From Symbiodinium natans (taxonomy: Eukaryota > Sar > Dinophyceae > Suessiales > Symbiodiniaceae): a stretch of DNA of 37,500 bases. The notes beneath the pieces were generated by a model. The model worked only from the letters and a program-made list of their open reading frames with translations. It was not told where the DNA came from and ran no database searches. The position numbers and the translations under genes were made by a program. This document shows positions 16,751-25,139 of this stretch, piece by piece (position 1 is the first letter of the stretch; every line of letters starts with the position of its first letter). Location: assembly GCA_905221605.1 (NCBI GenBank), contig CAJNDS010000086.1, positions 147,501 through 185,000 on the forward strand. Direction: 5' to 3'.

Positions 16751-16849
16751 CGCACCCAAACCCTGGATGCTCCCAGTGTAGCGGGTGGCTGCGCGTCCGC
16801 TGAGTCTTTGTCAGCGCAGATGGGATGCCACCTGGGTCGGGGGAGCGGG
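16751..16849 (+). CDS. Putative exon with donor, unknown
   Basis: Thirty-three codons: RTQTLDAPSVAGGCASAES then LSAQMGCHLGRGSG, ending at GGG|GTAAGG. High GC3. Confidence 0.45.
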
Positions 16850-16962
16850 GTAAGGTTTTAGGGTGTAGGTTTCAGGGTTTAGGGTTGAGGTCTTGGGGTT
16901 TATGGTTTGGGGTTTGGGGTTTAGGGTTGAGGGTTTAGGGTTTAGGGTTTGGGGTAAGGTAC

Positions 16963-17027
16963 CTCAGCAACCAATAGCTCTTCAATGTCAGGAATGGGGG
17001 CTATCAAAATGTCGACTCTGCTGATGG
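16963..17027 (-). CDS. Putative internal exon, unknown
   Basis: On the minus strand, AACTCTAG is followed by ISRVDILIAPIPDIEELLVA and E, ending GAG|GTACCT. Splice-like sites at both ends; opposite in strand to neighbours 120 nt away on either side. Confidence 0.45.
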
Positions 17028-17029
17028 CT

Positions 17030-17131
17030 AGAGTTTAGGGTTTAGGGTTCAGGGTTTAGGGTTTAGGGTTTGGGGTTCAGGGTTTAGGGTTTAGGGTTTG
17101 GGGTTTGGGGTTTGGGGTTTGGGGTTTAGGG
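17030..17131 (+). repeat. TTTAGGG/TTTGGGG array
   Basis: Ends in about five TTTGGGG units. Confidence 0.95.
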
Positions 17132-17135
17132 TTTT

Positions 17136-17228
17136 CATTCGCCTGTGAGGTCAAGGTGCGATGTCCTGACTAAGGAACCAAAGTCCATCCCGGTGCAAAC
17201 CGTCGCAGTCCTACGATGTGCTACGTAA
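17136..17228 (+). CDS. Putative exon, unknown
   Basis: HSPVRSRCDVLTKEPKSIP then VQTVAVLRCAT; ends ACG-TAA where AC|GTAACC is also a possible donor. Confidence 0.35.
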   Translation, partial: HSPVRSRCDVLTKEPKSIPVQTVAVLRCAT

Positions 17229-17293
17229 CCCCCTAAACCCTAAACCTTAAACCCTAAACCCTAAACCCCAAACCCCAAACCTCCGTTTTCCAG

Positions 17294-17327
17294 AACGACT
17301 TCCACATCTACCCAGCAGCGCTTCAGG
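17294..17327 (+). CDS. Putative small internal exon
   Basis: Pyrimidine-rich CGTTTTCCAG, then NDFHIYPAALQ and CAGG|GTGAGG. Both ends look like consensus splice sites. Confidence 0.45.
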
Positions 17328-17369
17328 GTGAGGGGGAGCTATGCGAAGCATCCCTGGAACCCTGTGAAG

Positions 17370-17690
17370 CCTGGACCCTAAAACCCTAAAACCCCAAAGC
17401 CCAAAATCCCCAAACCTAAAACCAAAGAACCCGAAAACCCTAAAACCTAAAACCCTAAAACCCTAAAACCGTAAAACCGTAAAACCCCAAAACCAAAAAA
17501 TTTAAAACCCAAGAACTCTACAACCCTAAAACCTAAAGCCCTAAAACCCTAAAAACCCTAAAGACCCTGAAACCCTGAAACCCTAAAGCCCTAAAGTCCT
17601 ACAACCACAAAACCCAAACCTAAAGCCCTAAAACCCTAAAACCCTAAAGACCCTAAAGACCCTAAAACCCTGAAACCCTGAACCCGGCCC
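17370..17690 (-). repeat. CCCTAAAA 8-mer-rich degenerate array
   Basis: Units CCCTAAAA, CCTAAAA and CCCTAAAGA alternate; 8- and 9-mers dominate. Confidence 0.85.
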
Positions 17691-17783
17691 TCCCTTTCTG
17701 CAATCTGGCCACCATTCGTAGCCTCGGCCTTTAAATGCGGCTTTTCCTGAGATCAGCTCCAGGGTCACATGGACGGGCGTAAG
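17685..17783 (-). CDS. Putative exon, unknown
   Basis: Minus frame of 33 codons: LTPVHVTLELISGKAAFK then GRGYEWWPDCRKGGP. Aromatic-rich and convincing in composition; no family recognised. Confidence 0.4.
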
Positions 17784-17794
17784 GCCTAAATCAG

Positions 17795-17940
17795 AGTTTA
17801 GGGCTTAGGGTCTAGGGCCCAGGGTGTAGGGGTTAGGGTCTAGGGTTTAGGGCTTAGGGCTTAGGGTTTAGGGTTTAGGGTTTAGGGTTTAGGGTTTAGG
17901 GTTTAGGGTTTAGGGTTTAGGGTTTAGGGTTTAGGGTTTG
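17795..17940 (+). repeat. TTTAGGG array
   Basis: Degenerate entry to 17860, then about eleven perfect units. Confidence 0.95.
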
Positions 17941-17985
17941 GCGTTGAGTGTGGGGCATCGGGCTTCTGCGGTGCAGGGGCATAGG

Positions 17986-18069
17986 GTGTCCCGTGCAACA
18001 TCGGCACCCAAGAGCACGGATCCAGACTGCTCTGAGCCTTCAAACTATGGATTCGAGGACCCCTGTCGG
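17986..18069 (+). CDS. Putative internal exon, unknown
   Basis: After GCATAG the frame reads VSRATSAPKSTDPDCSEPSN then YGFEDPCR, ending CGG|GTGAAA. Confidence 0.4.
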
Positions 18070-18107
18070 GTGAAAGCAAGAGCACCCTAAATCCTATTCA
18101 TAAACTT

Positions 18108-18212
18108 AAAGCCCTAAACCCTAAACCCTAAACCCCAAACCCCAAACCCTAAACCCTAAACCCCTAAACCGCAAACCCCAAGCCCCAAACCCTAAACCCC
18201 AAACCCTAAACC
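18108..18212 (-). repeat. CCCTAAA array
   Basis: Heptamers with CCCCAAA and CCCCTAAA units. Confidence 0.95.
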
Positions 18213-18216
18213 AAAC

Positions 18217-18486
18217 TTCCCGAGGCAGCTTAGGACTTCTGCCGGTCTCCTAGAGAAAAAATTCGCCCTGCGCAACGCAATGACTCTAGCACCATGGGAT
18301 GTTCCCCCTTCTACTAACAGTCCTTAACAGGGTTATGCGTTTAGGGTTTAGGGTTTAGGGGTACGCGAATCCTATTCAGGACTGTTAGCGTAAGGGGAAA
18401 CATCCCAGCTACCTCCCTCCAAGCCCTTGCGGGACGAAGTCACGTCCAGGGAGCTCATGCGAGCGGACGAGGAGCCGGAGCCCTAA
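18217..18486 (+). CDS. Putative two-exon chain across a hairpin intron
   Basis: Exon 18217-18300 reads FPRQLRTSAGLLEKKFALRN then AMTLAPWD. The proposed intron 18301-18408 (GTTCCC...CATCCCAG) is a palindromic element with telomeric repeats in its loop. Exon 18409-18486 resumes in phase 0: LPPSKPLRDEVTSRELMRAD then EEPEP and TAA. Acidic, charged C-terminus. No family recognised. Phase agreement across a structured 108-nt element is the main evidence. Confidence 0.5.
18297..18408. mobile_element. Hairpin family B, copy with telomeric loop
   Basis: Left arm GGGATGTTCCCCCTTCTACT..., right arm complementary through CATCCC; the arms are about 43 nt each. The loop is (TTTAGGG)2-3 between GCG and ACGCG. 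Compare 20548-20645, the same family without telomeric units. Confidence 0.75.
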
Positions 18487-18503
18487 AATGCATGGCGCAC
18501 AGG

Positions 18504-18745
18504 GGTTTAGGGTTTAGGGTTTAGGGTTTAGGGTTTAGGGGTTAGGGTTTAGGGTTTAGGGTTTAGGGTTTAGGGTTTAGGGTTTAGGGTTTAGGGTTTA
18601 GGGTTTAGGGTTTAGGGTTTAGGGTTTAGGGTTTAGGGTTTATGGGTTTAGGGTTTAGGGTTTAGGGTTTAGGGTTTAGGGTTTAGGGTTTAGGGTTTAG
18701 GGTTTAGGGTTTAGGGTTTAGGGTTTAGGGTTAGGTTTTGGGTTC
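18504..18745 (+). repeat. TTTAGGG array
   Basis: More than thirty almost perfect units. Confidence 0.95.
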
Positions 18746-18749
18746 AGGG

Positions 18750-18824
18750 ACCGAGATACTCGGCAGCTTGGCGCGGTTGGGCTGTCGGGGCTGCTCATTT
18801 GGGCTGCATCTCCGAACGTGCGAG
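18750..18824 (+). CDS. Putative exon with donor, unknown
   Basis: TEILGSLARLGCRGCSFGL then HLRTCE, ending GAG|GTTCCC. GGGTTCAGGG before it can give an acceptor. Confidence 0.4.
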
Positions 18825-18895
18825 GTTCCCTCAACCCTAAACCCTAAACCCTCAACCCTAAACCCTCAACACTAAACCGGCTCCCCGTTATCTGG

Positions 18896-19018
18896 TTATA
18901 GGGTTCTTGAGGAGGTTCCCTACTACTCCGCCCCACTACTCTCTAAGGCTCCCTGAGCTTCCCTAAGGTTCCCTAGGTACCTACCCCCTTGAACCCCTCT
19001 CCCTCAAGAACCCTATAA
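18896..19018. mobile_element. Palindromic element with 16-bp perfect ends
   Basis: TTATAGGGTTCTTGAG (18896-18911) and CTCAAGAACCCTATAA (19003-19018) are perfect inverted ends of a 123-bp unit. CTG|GTTATA at the left edge is donor-like. The interior is rich in CTCCCTAAGG-type short repeats. Confidence 0.75.
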
Positions 19019-19129
19019 TCTTGGGCAACTTGGCTAGTGAGAGGAGTTCGGGGGTTCAGGGTTGCTGGTCCACTTCGTGCTGCGGGGGCAGGGGAGGGGG
19101 CCCTAAACCCTAAACCGGGCGTGCTTTGT

Positions 19130-19315
19130 CAATCCCTAAATCCTAAAACCAAAACTACCTTAAGCCCTTAAACCCCAAAACAAAGAGCTTTGAACCCTAA
19201 AGCCTAAAGCCTTCAAACCTTAAACCCTAAAACCCTCAAACCCCAAAACCCGAAAACCTTCAAAACCTAAAACCCCTTAAGCCCTTAAGCCCCTTAAGCC
19301 CTTAAGCCCTAAAAG
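19130..19315 (-). repeat. Degenerate CCCTAAA/CCTTAAG repeats
   Basis: C-rich telomere-like units decayed toward CCCTTAAG. Confidence 0.8.
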
Positions 19316-19745
19316 AGTAGTAGTAATAATAATAATTAATAATAATAATGATAATAATAATAATCATAGTAATAATAATAATAGCAATAATAGTAATAAT
19401 AGTAATAATAGTAACAATAGTAATAATCGTAATAAGTGTAATAATAGCAATAATAGCAATAATAGTAATAATAGTAATAATAGTAATAATAATAATAATA
19501 GTAATAATAGTAATAATAGTAATAATAGTAATAATAGTAATAATAGTAATAATAGTAATAATAGTAATAATAGTAATAGTAGTAATGATAGTAATAATAG
19601 TAATAATAGTAATAATAGTAATAATAGTAATAATAGTAATAGTAGTAATAATAGTAATAATAGTAATAATGGTAATAATAGTAATAATAGTAATAATAGT
19701 AATGATAGCAATAATAAGCATAATCATAATAATAATAATATTGAT
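19316..19745. repeat. 9-nt satellite AATAATAGT
   Basis: About 430 bp of trinucleotide-like DNA whose real period is 9 nt (GTAATAATA), with AGC, GGT and TGA substitutions. Long Ile/Val frames on both strands are repeat translations. Confidence 0.95.
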
Positions 19746-19747
19746 AA

Positions 19748-19935
19748 AGAAAAAACTAAGCCCTCAAACCCCAAAACCGCAAAACCCCGAAACCCCAAAA
19801 CCCCAAAACCCCAAACCCAAAGCCCTAAACCCTAAATCCTCAACCCTAAATCCTAAACCCTAAATCCTAAACCCTAAATCCTAAACCCTAAATCCTAAAC
19901 CCTAAACCCTAAATCCTAAACCCTAAACACTTAAA
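19748..19935 (-). repeat. Telomere-like array with CCTAAAT units
   Basis: CCCTAAATCCTAAA repeats every 14 bp at about 19820-19920, an alternating two-unit pattern. Confidence 0.9.
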
Positions 19936-19945
19936 CCCCAAAACG

Positions 19946-19994
19946 GAAGCCTGCGGCTTGCAAAATTCGCTGAGTAATGTCCTTGGCTGGAGTG
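19946..19994 (+). CDS. Putative exon with donor, unknown
   Basis: EACGLQNSLSNVLGWS, then AGTG|GTAGGC. Confidence 0.4.
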
Positions 19995-20004
19995 GTAGGC
20001 TTTC

Positions 20005-20230
20005 AGGATTCAGGGTTTAGGGTTTAGGGTTCAGGGATTAGGGATTAGGGTTCAGGGTTTGGGGATTAGGGTTTAGGGTTTAGGGTTCGAGGGTTTGGGG
20101 ATTAGGGTTTAGGGTTTAGGGGGGTTCGAGGGTCGAGGGCTTGTGCTGTCTGGGTTGAGGGTTTAAGGCTTAGGCTTCAGGGTTCGAGGGTCGAGGGCTT
20201 TTGCTTTCAGGGTTAACGGGATTGGGTTGA
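20005..20230 (+). repeat. Degenerate TTTAGGG with a duplicated segment
   Basis: GTTCGAGGGTCGAGGGCTT appears near 20125 and 20181, and once more near 35465. Confidence 0.8.
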
Positions 20231-20233
20231 GGC

Positions 20234-20353
20234 TTTCTGTTGCAAAGGCTTAGTTGGCAAGCAGGCCACATCAACCGCCGCGTCCGCTGCCACTCGCCCG
20301 GAGAGTACCATAGCAGGATGGCCCAGAGTATGTGGTTTCCCAGCAAACCTTAA
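20234..20353 (+). CDS. Putative 3' coding exon, unknown
   Basis: Thirty-nine codons to TAA: FLLQRLSWQAGHINRRVRC then HSPGEYHSRMAQSMWFPSKP. His/Arg-rich; no family recognised. Confidence 0.4.
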   Translation, partial: FLLQRLSWQAGHINRRVRCHSPGEYHSRMAQSMWFPSKP

Positions 20354-20426
20354 ACCTTAAACCCTAAAACTAAACCCTAAACACAACCCTAAACCCTAAA
20401 CCCTAACAATGCCACACTACCCCTAG

Positions 20427-20781
20427 ACCAGATCTCTTCATAACTCCCGCTCAATGAGGGCCACGCAGCTGGCGACTTCGGCGGTGGCGGTGCACTTGGC
20501 AGCATCGGGTGAAACCCTTTCCCGCGCCGTCGCCAAGAATGAAGGTTGGGATGTTCCCCCTTATACTAACAGTCCTTAATAGGGATTATTAGAGTACCCC
20601 CTATTATGATCCCTATTAAGGACCTGTTCGTATAAGGCGGACCATCTTAAAACAAAGGCCAAGTCCAACGCATGATCCAGATTGACGGTTCGCCGCGGCT
20701 TTGCTCAAGCTTGGAGCGGTTGCACCAGGCATCGTGGTGGGAACTGTCCTACGGCGGACTGTGGCAGAGGACCCCATGGCC
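20427..20781 (+). CDS. Putative two-exon chain across a hairpin intron
   Basis: After CCCTAG, exon 20427-20544 reads TRSLHNSRSMRATQLATSAV then AVHLAASGETLSRAVAKNE plus one base, ending GAAG|GTTGGG. The proposed 113-nt intron 20545-20657 is the palindromic family B element; the acceptor is ACAAAG. The second exon resumes in phase: GQVQRMIQIDGSPRLCSSLE..., ending GCC|GTAACA. A different frame in 20690-20780 (AALLKLGAVAPGIVVGTVL...) is also protein-like, so the second exon's frame is not certain. No family recognised. Confidence 0.5.
20548..20645. mobile_element. Hairpin family B, copy without telomeric units
   Basis: Arms GGGATGTTCCCCCTTATAC... (20548-20590) and its complement (to 20645) pair over about 43 nt, with loop AGAGTACCCCCTATTATGA. 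Confidence 0.8.
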
Positions 20782-20853
20782 GTAACACCAAAGGCAGAAA
20801 AAAACTAAAAACAAGTGTTTGCAATACCAAACACCCCCAAACCTGCCGAACCA

Positions 20854-20856
<3 letters not shown>

Positions 20857-20885
<29 letters not shown>

Positions 20886-20900
20886 ACACAAAAAAAAAAA
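20857..20900 (+). repeat. Poly-C followed by poly-A
   Basis: Twenty-nine C, ACACA, eleven A. Likely polymorphic or imprecisely counted. Confidence 0.9.
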
Positions 20901-20902
20901 AC

Positions 20903-21140
20903 ACCCCAAATGCCCTAAACCCCAAACCCTAAACCCTAAATCCTAAACCCTAAACCCTAAACCCCGCAACCAAGGATAAAAGGCTACATCCGAGTGAAGC
21001 CCTAATCCTGCAACCCCCTTCAACCCGGAGTGCCCCCCCCAACATCCCAAGAGGTCCTAAACCCTAAACCCTAAACCCTAAACCGTAAACCCTAAACCCT
21101 AAACCCTAAACCCTAAACCCTAAACCCTAAACCCCCAAAA
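20903..21140 (-). repeat. CCCTAAA arrays
   Basis: Blocks at 20903-20970 and 21055-21135. Between them, 20975-21050 holds a weak plus frame (PRIKGYIRVKP). Confidence 0.9.
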
Positions 21141-21364
21141 CTTCCCCAAAATCCCCGCTCAAAAGATCCCTTAGTCCCAAGCTTCCCTTAGTCGGTAAAA
21201 GCCCACCTTCACCCCTTAGCCTCAGACCCCTAAACCTCCCCAACATCCTAACTCTCTTGCAAAGCCCTGAACCCCGAACCCTAAACTCGCAACCCCAAAA
21301 CCCTAAACCCTAAACCCCAAACCCTAAACCCTAAACCCCCAAACCCCCGAACCCCCTAAACCCT
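21141..21364 (-). repeat. Degenerate C-rich telomere-like DNA
   Basis: Diverged CCCTAAA sequence. No coding call. Confidence 0.65.
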
Positions 21365-21448
21365 AAATTTCTTGCAACGCCAAGGCTCGGGGCCGAAACA
21401 AACAGCCTCGCCCCCGCGATCACTTGGGTGGAACCCCGGCTCCTTGGG
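21365..21448 (+). CDS. Putative exon, unknown
   Basis: KFLATPRLGAETNSLAPAI then TWVEPRLLG; GC-rich third positions. Bounded by telomeric repeats. Confidence 0.4.
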
Positions 21449-21459
21449 TTGGAGGGTTA

Positions 21460-21710
21460 GGGTTTAGGGTTTGGGGTTTGGAGTAGGGTTTAGGGTTAAG
21501 GGTTTAGGGTTTATATCGGATTTAGGATTTAGGGTTTGGGGTCTTTCCCCATGTTTGGGGTCTGAGGTTTGGGGTTTAGGGTTTAGGGCTAGTTGGCAGT
21601 CACAGAAATTTTGCTCCCCATGTTTAGCTAGGGGTTTAGGGTTCAGGGTTTTATGGGGGTTTTAGGGTTTCGGGTTTAGGGCTGAGGGTTTAGGGGGCTT
21701 TCAGGCTTTA
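21460..21710 (+). repeat. Degenerate TTTAGGG-like DNA
   Basis: Interrupted near 21590-21630 by a short unique piece with ATTTTGCTCCCCATG. Frames through it are repeat-derived. Confidence 0.75.
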
Positions 21711-21721
21711 GGGCGCTAGGG

Positions 21722-21787
21722 CTTCATAGGCGGTATCATTTTGCGATCCGCTCGCGGGCTTAGCGTGTCGAGCGGCTTTAGGGAGGT
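21722..21787 (+). CDS. Coding-like island with donor
   Basis: Reads GFIGGIILRSARGLSVSSG then FRE, ending GAG|GTATGA. The minus strand over 21720-21820 is open as well, so the strand is uncertain. Confidence 0.3.
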
Positions 21788-21915
21788 ATGAGGAAGGGAG
21801 GAGGACTCAGGTGATTACGCTCACGCCGCGCTTGAAAAAAAGGGGTCCCCAAGACAACTAAACCCTAAACCCTAAACCCTAAACCCCTAAGCCCTAAGCT
21901 CCTAAACGCCAAAAA

Positions 21916-22144
21916 CTGCCCGAGCTCCTGGTTCAGGGGGTTCAGGGCTCAGGGTTTCATGCCTTGCCACGAGTGACCCAGGCAAAAAGAAGGGTACTTT
22001 GGGGCTCATAAGGGAGCCTAAACCCGAACAAAAAGAGGAATAAGGGCCCAGTCCAGGTCCTTGTGAAGGTTTCCTGGGTATTTGTAAGTATATAGAGACT
22101 AGCAAGTCGGCCAGAAACCCCGCAAGAAAATCGACTTCTTGAGG
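21916..22144 (+). CDS. Putative two-exon chain, unknown
   Basis: Exon 21916-21993 reads LPELLVQGVQGSGFHALPRV then TQAKRR, ending AGG|GTACTT. The intron 21994-22102 is 109 nt, ending GACTAG. Exon 22103-22144 resumes in phase 0: QVGQKPRKKIDFLR. Basic; no family recognised. The intron matches the hairpin introns in length but shows no strong terminal inverted repeat. Confidence 0.5.
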
Positions 22145-22146
22145 GC

Positions 22147-22438
22147 TGAGGGTTTAGGGGTTTAGGGGTTTAGGGGTTTAGGGGTTTAGGGGTTTAGGGG
22201 TTTAGGGGTTTAGGGGTTTAGGGGTTTAGGGGTTTAGGGGTTTAGGGGTGTAGGGGTTTAGGGGTTTAGGGGTTTAGGGGTTTAGGGGTTTAGGGGTTTA
22301 GGGGTTTAGGGGTTTAGGGGTTTAGGGGTTTAGGGGTTTAGGGGTTTAGGGGTTTAGGGGTTTAGGGGTTTAGGGGTTTAGGGTTTAGGGTTTAGGGTTT
22401 AGGGTTTAGGGTTTAGGGTTTGGGGTTTGGGGTTTAGG
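22147..22438 (+). repeat. Homogeneous TTTAGGGG 8-mer array
   Basis: About 29 units of TTTAGGGG with one TGTAGGGG, followed by seven ordinary heptamers and two TTTGGGG. Confidence 0.95.
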
Positions 22439-22592
22439 GGTGCAATTACGGGCTTTGCGTTGCGGCCCAAGCCGCCAAGTGCGGGTCAGCCCAGGTGATG
22501 TCATAGATGATCCTCGAAGCAACTCCCAAAAACTAAACCCTAAACCCTAAACCGCTTTTCAGGCAGGGAGTTACCAGGTAGTCACATTCTAG

Positions 22593-22925
22593 GGCTGCTC
22601 TCAGGACACTTATGGGGTGCCACGAGTACTCCTGGCAAGATGGCAAAGCTACCTACACCTTCGAGCGCGTCCTACTTTCGACACCTGCAAAGTACACCCA
22701 CCCTGGCCCTGGCATCAAGGCAGAGAGCACCCTGAATCTTAAGCCGGCTCATGGTTCAAAGGCTTTCAAGTTGTGGGTGTAGAGTTTCTTGGTAGCCCAG
22801 TAACCATATTCGAACAGGGGCCCTTTCTTGGGTTCGTTACCTTATAAGGGAACCCATAAGCAATAAAAGGGTAAAGGGCACCACTGCGTGTTTAAGGTTT
22901 TGAAGCGCAGGGTGTGAGCCGCCGG
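22593..22925 (+). CDS. Putative two-exon chain, unknown protein
   Basis: After ACATTCTAG, 61 codons in exon 22593-22776: begins AALRTLMGCHEYSWQDGK, continues ATYTFERVLLSTPAKYTH, ends HGSKAFKLW at TGG|GTGTAG. The intron 22777-22910 holds family A copy 3 and ends GAAGCGCAG. Exon 22911-22925 (GVSRR) ends CGG|GTACCT in the same phase. One of the longest coding exons of the window. No family recognised. Confidence 0.5.
22788..22889 (+). mobile_element. Dispersed element family A, copy 3
   Basis: CTTGGTAGCCCAGTAACCAT start; AAGGGAACCCATAA and AAAGGGCACCACTG landmarks kept; the distal terminal repeat is lost. Within intron 22777-22910. Confidence 0.75.
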
Positions 22926-23071
22926 GTACCTGACGAACCCTAGCAGAGGCCGTTGGCATTGGAAGCTTGAGGTTTCGGGTTTAGGGCTAGACCCTAAACC
23001 CTAAACTCTGAAACCTGAACACTAACCCGACGCAGGGGTTTGGGGGTGGGGCCTCGGGTTTCGGGTTTAGG

Positions 23072-23120
23072 GCTTCGGGCAGCCAAAGCTATGGGGCCCT
23101 TCTCGGGTACCCTTTGAACG
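23072..23120 (+). CDS. Putative exon with donor, unknown
   Basis: ASGSQSYGALLGYPLN, then AACG|GTAAGG. A rival minus-strand frame spans 23089-23235 (48 codons; GLINWVNPKYGSYRGLGD); only one of the two is likely real. Confidence 0.35.
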
Positions 23121-23269
23121 GTAAGGAGCTGTTGCTGTCACCGAGACCCCGATAGGAGCCGTACTTTGGATTGACCCAGTTGATCAAACCGCGCAGCCGC
23201 ACGCCGCAAGATGGGCTTGCAGAAGCCACGGAATACCCTGAACCTTCTTCAAACCCCCTACACTCCAAA

Positions 23270-23392
23270 CCCTCAACCCTAAACCCTAAACCCTAAGCCC
23301 TAAACCCTAAACCCTAAACCCTAAACCCCAAACCCCAAACCCCAAACCCCAAACCCTAAACACTAAACCCTACCCCCTAAACTCTAAGCCTT
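23270..23392 (-). repeat. CCCTAAA/CCCCAAA array
   Basis: Heptamers with a run of CCCCAAA in the middle. Confidence 0.95.
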
Positions 23393-23399
23393 TTCGGGG

Positions 23400-23525
23400 G
23401 GCTTCGGGCTCCAGCTCGCGCCAAGCTGCTCCTCCTTGCGACTCCCTGGTGTCCTCAAATGTGGCGCGAAGCCAAAGGAAAGCATGGAGCCAACACCCAC
23501 AACAAAAAAACGAACCAAACACTAA
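23400..23525 (+). CDS. Putative 3' coding exon, unknown
   Basis: Forty-one codons to TAA: GFGLQLAPSCSSLRLPGVLK then CGAKPKESMEPTPTT and KKRTKH, a basic C-terminus. Confidence 0.4.
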   Translation, partial: GFGLQLAPSCSSLRLPGVLKCGAKPKESMEPTPTTKKRTKH

Positions 23526-23560
23526 AGAAGAAAACTTTTCGTAATAACTACTACTATTTG

Positions 23561-23639
23561 CTTAAGACCCCCGAAAGAATAACACCCTTATAAGGGTGAT
23601 ATGAGGATTATTGCCACGTATTTTGGGGGGGTTCTTAAG
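23561..23639. mobile_element. Nested palindromes
   Basis: Outer arms CTTAAGACCCCC (23561-23572) and GGGGGGGTTCTTAAG (to 23639); inside lies the perfect 16-bp palindrome CACCCTTATAAGGGTG (23583-23598). Confidence 0.65.
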
Positions 23640-23744
23640 ATATTGAAGATGTCGGGATTATTACGCTTCTAATTATGACAATGAAAATGATGCCGATGAA
23701 TGGTGGCGACACGAGCAATGGCAGTGATGGCATTGGCAAGCGTT

Positions 23745-23778
23745 GATTATGATGATATATGATGATTTACGATGATTC

Positions 23779-23826
<48 letters not shown>

Positions 23827-23908
23827 ATGATGGTGGTGAGGGTGATGGTGGTGATGGTGATGGTGATGGTGGTGATGGTGATGGTGATGATGATGATGGT
23901 GATGATGA
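23745..23908 (+). repeat. (GAT)n and (GGTGAT)n microsatellite
   Basis: ATG/GAT trinucleotides at 23779-23830, then GGTGATGGTGAT. Poly-Asp or poly-His frames here are artefacts. Confidence 0.95.
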
Positions 23909-23959
23909 CCGTCATCCACACAGCACCAGTAGCCAGAACCATTGGATATGTAAGAGACA

Positions 23960-24250
23960 TAAACCCCCCCAAACCCCAAACAACAGAAATTAACCCAAAG
24001 ACCCCCACATGTAGGGCAACTTAACACACAGCACCCCAAGTCAAAAAGTTGAATCCAAATCTCAAACATCTAAACTCTAAACCCTAAAACCCTAGCACCC
24101 TAACACCCTAAAACCTTAAAACCCTAAATGCCCCAAAACCCTGAAACCCTAAAAAACGTGTAAACTCTAAAACCTTAAATGCCCTAAAAATCTAAATACC
24201 CCTAAAACACTAACAAATACCCGAAAACCCTAAAACTCAAACAAACCCCA
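23960..24250 (-). repeat. Decayed CCCTAAA-like C/A-rich DNA
   Basis: Units such as ACCCTAAAA and CCCCTAAAAC with frequent substitutions. No coding call. Confidence 0.65.
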
Positions 24251-24254
24251 ATAC

Positions 24255-24340
24255 CCCTGGATCTGCTGAATGGCGCCTTGTGTCTCTGGAATAACCACAG
24301 GCCGGGGTAGCGCAGCGATCTCCTGAGGGCGAATGAGCCC
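24255..24340 (-). CDS. Putative exon with donor, unknown
   Basis: Minus frame of 28 codons: GLIRPQEIAALPRPVVIP then ETQGAIQQIQ, ending CAGGG|GTATTG. High GC3. Confidence 0.45.
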
Positions 24341-24490
24341 TAAACCCTAAACCCTAAACCCTAAGCCCTAAACCCTAAACCCTAAACCCTAAACCCTAAA
24401 CCCTAAGCCCTAAACCCTAAGCCCTAAGCCCTAAGCCCTAAGCCCTAAGCCTCAAGCCCTAAACCCTAAGCCTTAAGCCCTAAACCCTAT
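24336..24490 (-). repeat. CCCTAAA array with CCCTAAG units
   Basis: The second half is mostly CCCTAAG. Confidence 0.95.
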
Positions 24491-24666
24491 GGGCCTTCAA
24501 ACCCGAAGGGCCCCCGGTACCTAAGCGTATACTTAAGGGGGCCTTCAAGGGAGGGATTGCTTAACATGGTAGCTTACAGCCCAGGGCTATACCCTTAAGC
24601 CCTCAAGCCCTCCACCCAAACCCTTACAGGGCTTTGGGGCTTTCAGGGGCCTACCTCAAGGGGCTT
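24491..24666. other. Spacer with small hairpin
   Basis: GAAGGGCCCCC (24505-24515) and GGGGGCCTTC (24537-24546) form a stem around TAAGCGTATACTTA. No coding call. Confidence 0.55.
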
Positions 24667-24795
24667 TAGGTTTAGGGTTTGGGGTCAGGGTTTAGGGTTG
24701 AGGGTTTAGGGTTTAGGGTTTAGGGTTTCGGGTTTGGGGTTTCGGGTTTCGAGTTTCGGGTTTAGGGTTTAGGGTTTAGGGTTGAGGGTTTAGGG
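24667..24795 (+). repeat. TTTAGGG/TTTCGGG array
   Basis: Mixed heptamers. Confidence 0.95.
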
Positions 24796-24885
24796 TTTGA
24801 CCCTTTTGTGCCGCCGGCTTCATCTCCCGTCACTCGACCCCGCTTTTGTGCCCTGTGGCAGATGCGCAGGTCGAATGAATTGTAA
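24796..24885 (+). CDS. Putative 3' coding exon, unknown
   Basis: FDPFVPPASSPVTRPRFCAL then WQMRRSNEL and TAA (24883-24885). Confidence 0.35.
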   Translation, partial: FDPFVPPASSPVTRPRFCALWQMRRSNEL

Positions 24886-24945
24886 ATCCATGCACCGAAA
24901 TCATAGGAAGCTTTTGTTGTAGGGCTTTGGGTTTGAGGGTTTTTA

Positions 24946-25045
24946 CCCTAAACCCTAAACCCTAAACCCTAAACCCTAAACCCTAAACCCTAAACCCTAA
25001 ACCCTAAACCCTAAACCAAAAACCCAAAAACCCAAAAACCCAAAC
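24946..25045 (-). repeat. CCCTAAA array
   Basis: Regular heptamers, then three CCCAAAAA units. Confidence 0.95.
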
Positions 25046-25050
25046 CCTAG

Positions 25051-25137
25051 ATGACTCCGGATGTCACAGGCCCGAGCAGCGCAGCAGCCGGCAGACTCAC
25101 TGAAAGCAACGTGGAGGATGGAACGAAGCGTTTTGAG
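25051..25137 (+). CDS. Putative first or internal exon, unknown
   Basis: ATG directly after CCCTAG; MTPDVTGPSSAAAGRLTESN then VEDGTKRFE, ending GAG|GTTTTA. It may be a start codon or an internal Met after an acceptor TAG. Confidence 0.45.
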
Positions 25138-25139
25138 GT

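Noticed and set aside
19302-19863. Very long Ile/Val/Leu frames on both strands
   Set aside because: Direct translation of the 9-nt AT-rich satellite; no normal composition.
23673-24069. Poly-Asp, poly-His and poly-Met frames
   Set aside because: Translations of the (GAT)n repeat.
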